Assembly (NCBI GenBank): GCA_947568835.1
Contig: OX387608.1
Coordinates: 12,500,001-12,564,000 of the forward strand
Length of the DNA: 64,000 nucleotides
Reading direction: 5' to 3'
Source: Protonemura montana
Lineage: Eukaryota; Arthropoda; Insecta; Plecoptera; Nemouridae
Positions 60,501 to 64,000 of this stretch are shown here, piece by piece. Within the stretch, counting starts at the first letter, position 1, and each line of letters starts with the position of its first letter. Made by a program: the position numbers and the translations under genes. The notes under the pieces were generated by a model. That model was given only the letters and a program-made list of their open reading frames with translations. It searched no databases and was not told the origin of the DNA.

Positions 60501-62500
60501 ACGTATTTTTCACAAGAAACCCGTTTGTCATCCGCTTTTAGTCATGAAAATGTTGTAATCGCCTCGATATTTTGCTCGATTTTGCATTCTGAACGCCCAA
60601 TACACAAAGCACAACGAGTAGCTATGACTCCCTAAACATGATCATCGCTGTGCAAAGCCAACGTCTGCCCGTGCAACCCGAAGGAATCCATCAAGACATC
60701 GGCAAAACGTATGACAGATCTTTGGAAGTTTTCCAACAACCGGAGACGGTGCCAAAAACCCGTGACTCTCGAAAAAAACCGTCTGACACTCGTGAGCAGT
60801 TAGATACAAGAAAAGAAGTGCAGGAGTTTTAATGCCAAGATTGACTTGCTTATAAACTCTAGGGAACTGAGTTTTTCTTGGTGAGATAAGCCGTTATAGA
60901 CAAGAAGGCGGTGTAAACATGTTTCTAATTGTTCGCTCTTCACATAAACAACGGTGGCTTTTTTTGTTTTTTTTTGTGTTTTTTTTTGGGACGTATCAAT
61001 CAAGTGACGAGAGGACTCAGGGCAATCATTCATTATTTGGTAGGTTTTATTTTCCATTAAGAGGCGCAAAAAAGAGAAGGCGAACAATGAGCAAGAGGCA
61101 AGAGGCGATGCTTTATGCAAACAATTGACTGAATGGGCGTATCGAGGTGCATTTTGATCCATTTTTAATTCTTGGTGCAGACAGTCTTTTATTAAAATCA
61201 ATGTTTTCTGAAATACATTATAGTAAATCAGGCAAACTAAAAAAAGAAGGCAAAACATGCGTATAAATGCGTACTAGCTAATCTAACATTTCTATGCAAT
61301 AAATTAATTTTCAATATTTTGTGAATTTGTAGTTTTTTAAAGCTAGGGATTTATAAAAGTTTAAAATCTTCAAAATCTTGAAAATTTCGTCAAAATGTAT
61401 TTAAGTAAAATCTAGTATTGTTATATTACTAAATATAAGTAGTACTGATATTTTCCAAAAATGTTGCTGGTTTCAGCTGAGAGATTGAGGGATTCTGATA
61501 TTTTCTTCGAAATCGGTCCAACTGTTAGGTCTGTATTACACAGCCATGAATTATTTTAATTTTTTCTATATTTTTTTATCATATTGGTTTTCTCGAAAAA
61601 CTGCCTAAGACTTGACAGATTCGTTTCTAGTTCGTTTATGGATTGCTATTGGAAATGAGTTTACCAGGGAGTATAACGGAAAATGTTTTTTTCTCCCAAT
61701 GCTTGAAAAATGAAAAAATAGCGAGTCTTCTAAAGATGAAGTAATGATTATCCTGACAATTTAAATGAAATCATAATATCTCTTCGAGGAATATTATTAC
61801 AATGCTCTCTCTCCATTACAAAGTATTTAAATTTTTCGTTTGATAACTTCCCATATTTTTCATGAAAAAAAACATAAAAAATGTTCATAAAAAAACTTAA
61901 AATCCCGAAAAAATTTGTCTGTGGTCCCCCTCGACTCTTCCCTCCCCACCCCACCCTCGCGGCTAAAACACAATAGGGCAACCGGTGCAAATAGCCAATG
62001 TCCAAAATCAAAATTTCCAATGTCACAATGTCCAATGTGTAAGCAAAACAACAACAACAAAAATCAACCTCAATTATAAAAAGAAGACAGGCTAGAAGAA
62101 AACGTTTGAATTAACTCCGAATCAGAGTCTGGAATTCCCTGCATGAAATTTAACTTCCAGTCACTCAAATTAGTAGCAAAATTAACAAAATGTTTGAATA
62201 CAAATCCCACGATCTCTCGTTTTCGTACATAAATCCCATATTAAACCAACTGGGTGGGTTTAATACCTTGGTATTAACAAGGTATTGGGGTCACCATACC
62301 TTGGTTTTGATTTTTACCATATTGACGAATTCCATAGGATATTGATCTAGATTGTAATTTAATTTTAATTTTACATGACGAATGATAACATTTTTATTAT
62401 TATCTGTTCAAAATTTGACTAGTCAACAAAATTGACTGACCAAAATTCTACCAGTCAAAAAATTCAACCTACGGAAAGACTTTAAAAATGTTGATTCGTC
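60501..62500. other. mostly AT-rich, unassigned
   Basis: Plus frame 60638-60832 and minus frame 60800-61258 have no recognised domains. Nothing else supported. Confidence 0.45.
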
Positions 62501-62506
62501 AAATTT

Positions 62507-62800
62507 TTAACCAGATATAACACTCCCAAAACAACCCAAATGATATCCAATCGCCAGTCTTTCTAATATATCCACCTTACGCCAGGTAAGACCGAGGCAG
62601 CCAGGCGGATCTACTAGCTCTACTCTCCAGCTAGGTGTGAGATCGTGCTGGCGGTGGCTGTGTCGTGGCCTTGGCCACCAAGACACTGGTCCACGGCCTT
62701 CCCTCCGTTGCACTGCGTTGCCCTTGGAGACGCCGACTGCCGAACTCACGGCTTTGATCGCGTCTTACCCGGCCACAGAGATGCATGATAAGTAACCACA
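62507..62800. other. GC-rich island, unknown
   Basis: A GC-richer block with a minus-strand frame of 80 codons (62507-62749), no domain recognised. Composition differs sharply from both flanks, as at 57.9 kb. Confidence 0.3.
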
Positions 62801-63139
62801 GATCGAGGAGGCTCTGGTCCAGTGGCGTAGTTTGGTGTTGGTCATATTTTTGTGATGTCTACACCGTGAGAGATGGTAACTTATCAAAGAAGTATGAAAG
62901 TGTTTTCTCTCGGTCTTATGGAAAAAACAGCTCATAGTGTTCTGATTTTGTATTCATCTCGAACTAAATTGACAGTAAACAGGATTCTTTCGCTCTTTTT
63001 GCTCAATTTTTATTGTAAGACGTTGAAAATAGGGAATTAAACAATCAATTTGGTTTATTGCAGGGTTTTTCTGGTAATTTAACAAGGAAGCTGAAACCAG
63101 CAAGCGATAGATGGAAAGGGAACTAGACTGGAAAAATGT

Positions 63140-63203
63140 GCAACCTAACCGGGACCACCCTACTGCCGGTCGGGTGCTCTACCAACTGAGCTACCCGGTC
63201 ACA
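63140..63203 (-). repeat. tRNA-like fragment on the minus strand
   Basis: On the minus strand, GGGTAGCTCAGTTGGTAGAG forms an A box followed by CACCCGACCGGCA, as at 56.4 kb. The B-box region (CCCGGTTAGGTTG) is degraded. Probably a decayed tRNA-derived SINE head. Confidence 0.55.
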
Positions 63204-63284
63204 CATATTCCAGTTATCACGGGTTTTATTATTTTTATATTTAACTTTATTGTTTTCTGTTCTTTTCACACTATTACATCGATA

Positions 63285-63725
63285 GCATATCCGTGGTAAA
63301 GCAGAATTGAGAAGCTCTGTCAGGCGATCTCAGCATCTCCATGGCTACCAAACGTTGAATCTACCATTGAACATCCTATGCTAGGCCATGATATACCCAT
63401 GGTAACATAGGATAGCAGAATTGAGAAGCTCTGCCAGGCGATCTCAGCATCTCCATGGCTACCAAACGTTGAATCTACCATTGAACCTCCTATTCTAGAC
63501 CATGATATACCCATGGTAACATAGGATAGCAGAATTGAGAAGCTCTGCCAGGCGATCTCAGCATCTCCATGGCTACCAAACGTTGAATCTAACTTTGAAC
63601 CTCCTATGCTAGGCCATGATATACCCGTGGTAACATAAGATAGCAGAATTGAGAAGCTCTGTCAGGCGATCTCAGCATCTCCATGGCTACCAAACGTTGA
63701 ATCTACCATCGAACCTCCTATACTC
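63285..63725 (-). repeat. 114-bp satellite, array C
   Basis: Four units anchored at 63300, 63414, 63528 and 63642, period exactly 114, same orientation as array B. It begins within 90 bases of the tRNA-like fragment. Confidence 0.95.
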
Positions 63726-64000
63726 AGTCTGTTTATATTTTTTGTTTGATTTTGAGATAGGTAGGTAAAAAAACGTGGAAAACTTGAAAATATTTTAGTT
63801 TAACCTAATTTTGTTAGACTTTGTTAGGAAGAGTTCGCAATAGTAAAAAATTTGTTGAAAATAAAAAAACATGTACAAAAAATATTAAAAAAATTCCTTA
63901 AAATATGATTTTATACTAAATTGAATATAGTATTCATTTCCTCATTTTTAAGATTAGAAAGCTCCTCCCCTCGCAGACAAGAACACTTGAAGATGGTCCC

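Overview
The window reads as nuclear DNA of an animal, most likely an insect. It is AT-rich, its genes are broken by spliceosomal introns with GT/AG ends, and it is dense in short interspersed and tandem repeats. Two genes can be reconstructed with confidence; most of the rest is repeat-derived or unassigned. There is no sign of bacterial genes, operons or CRISPR.

Gene 1 (about 4.8-8.05 kb, + strand) is a homologue of TEFM, the mitochondrial transcription elongation factor. It has six phase-consistent exons giving 377 residues: a basic N-terminus, a helix-hairpin-helix region and a RuvC-like pseudonuclease fold. A terminal-inverted-repeat element of about 634 bp begins 22 bases after its stop codon and carries its nearest AATAAA. 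Older fragments of this and other repeats lie in the two long introns. A weakly supported gene may diverge on the minus strand just upstream.

Gene 2 (about 14.2-18.2 kb, - strand) is a C2H2 zinc-finger transcription-factor locus. A short start exon (18179-18092) ends in phase 1. Downstream lie two paralogous terminal exons, 17159-15994 with four fingers and 15362-14197 with five. Each has its own acceptor in the same phase, and the first is followed by AATAAA before the second begins. I read this as one gene with alternative terminal zinc-finger exons. Either splice gives a 417-residue protein, and the base-contacting residues of the four shared fingers are almost identical. CCAAT boxes and CpG-rich blocks upstream (18.6-23.7 kb) are candidate promoter or 5' UTR sequence.

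From 24 to 64 kb no ordinary gene is recognisable. The region is a repeat landscape: (i) eight copies of a SINE of about 440 bp whose head derives from 5S rRNA and whose tail is (AAT)n, several with clean target-site duplications; (ii) a 54-bp minisatellite present twice inside the same dispersed element; (iii) a 43-bp minisatellite carrying 13 CACGTG boxes; (iv) three arrays of a 114-bp satellite whose single-unit relative sits in a TEFM intron; (v) several inverted-repeat or MITE-like families; (vi) two tRNA-like fragments. CpG-rich islands at 26.1-27.3 kb and 31.4-31.7 kb may be promoters of genes not visible here.

The strongest points for follow-up are the twin terminal zinc-finger exons, the 5S-derived SINE family, and the repeated pattern of tandem arrays growing inside dispersed elements.
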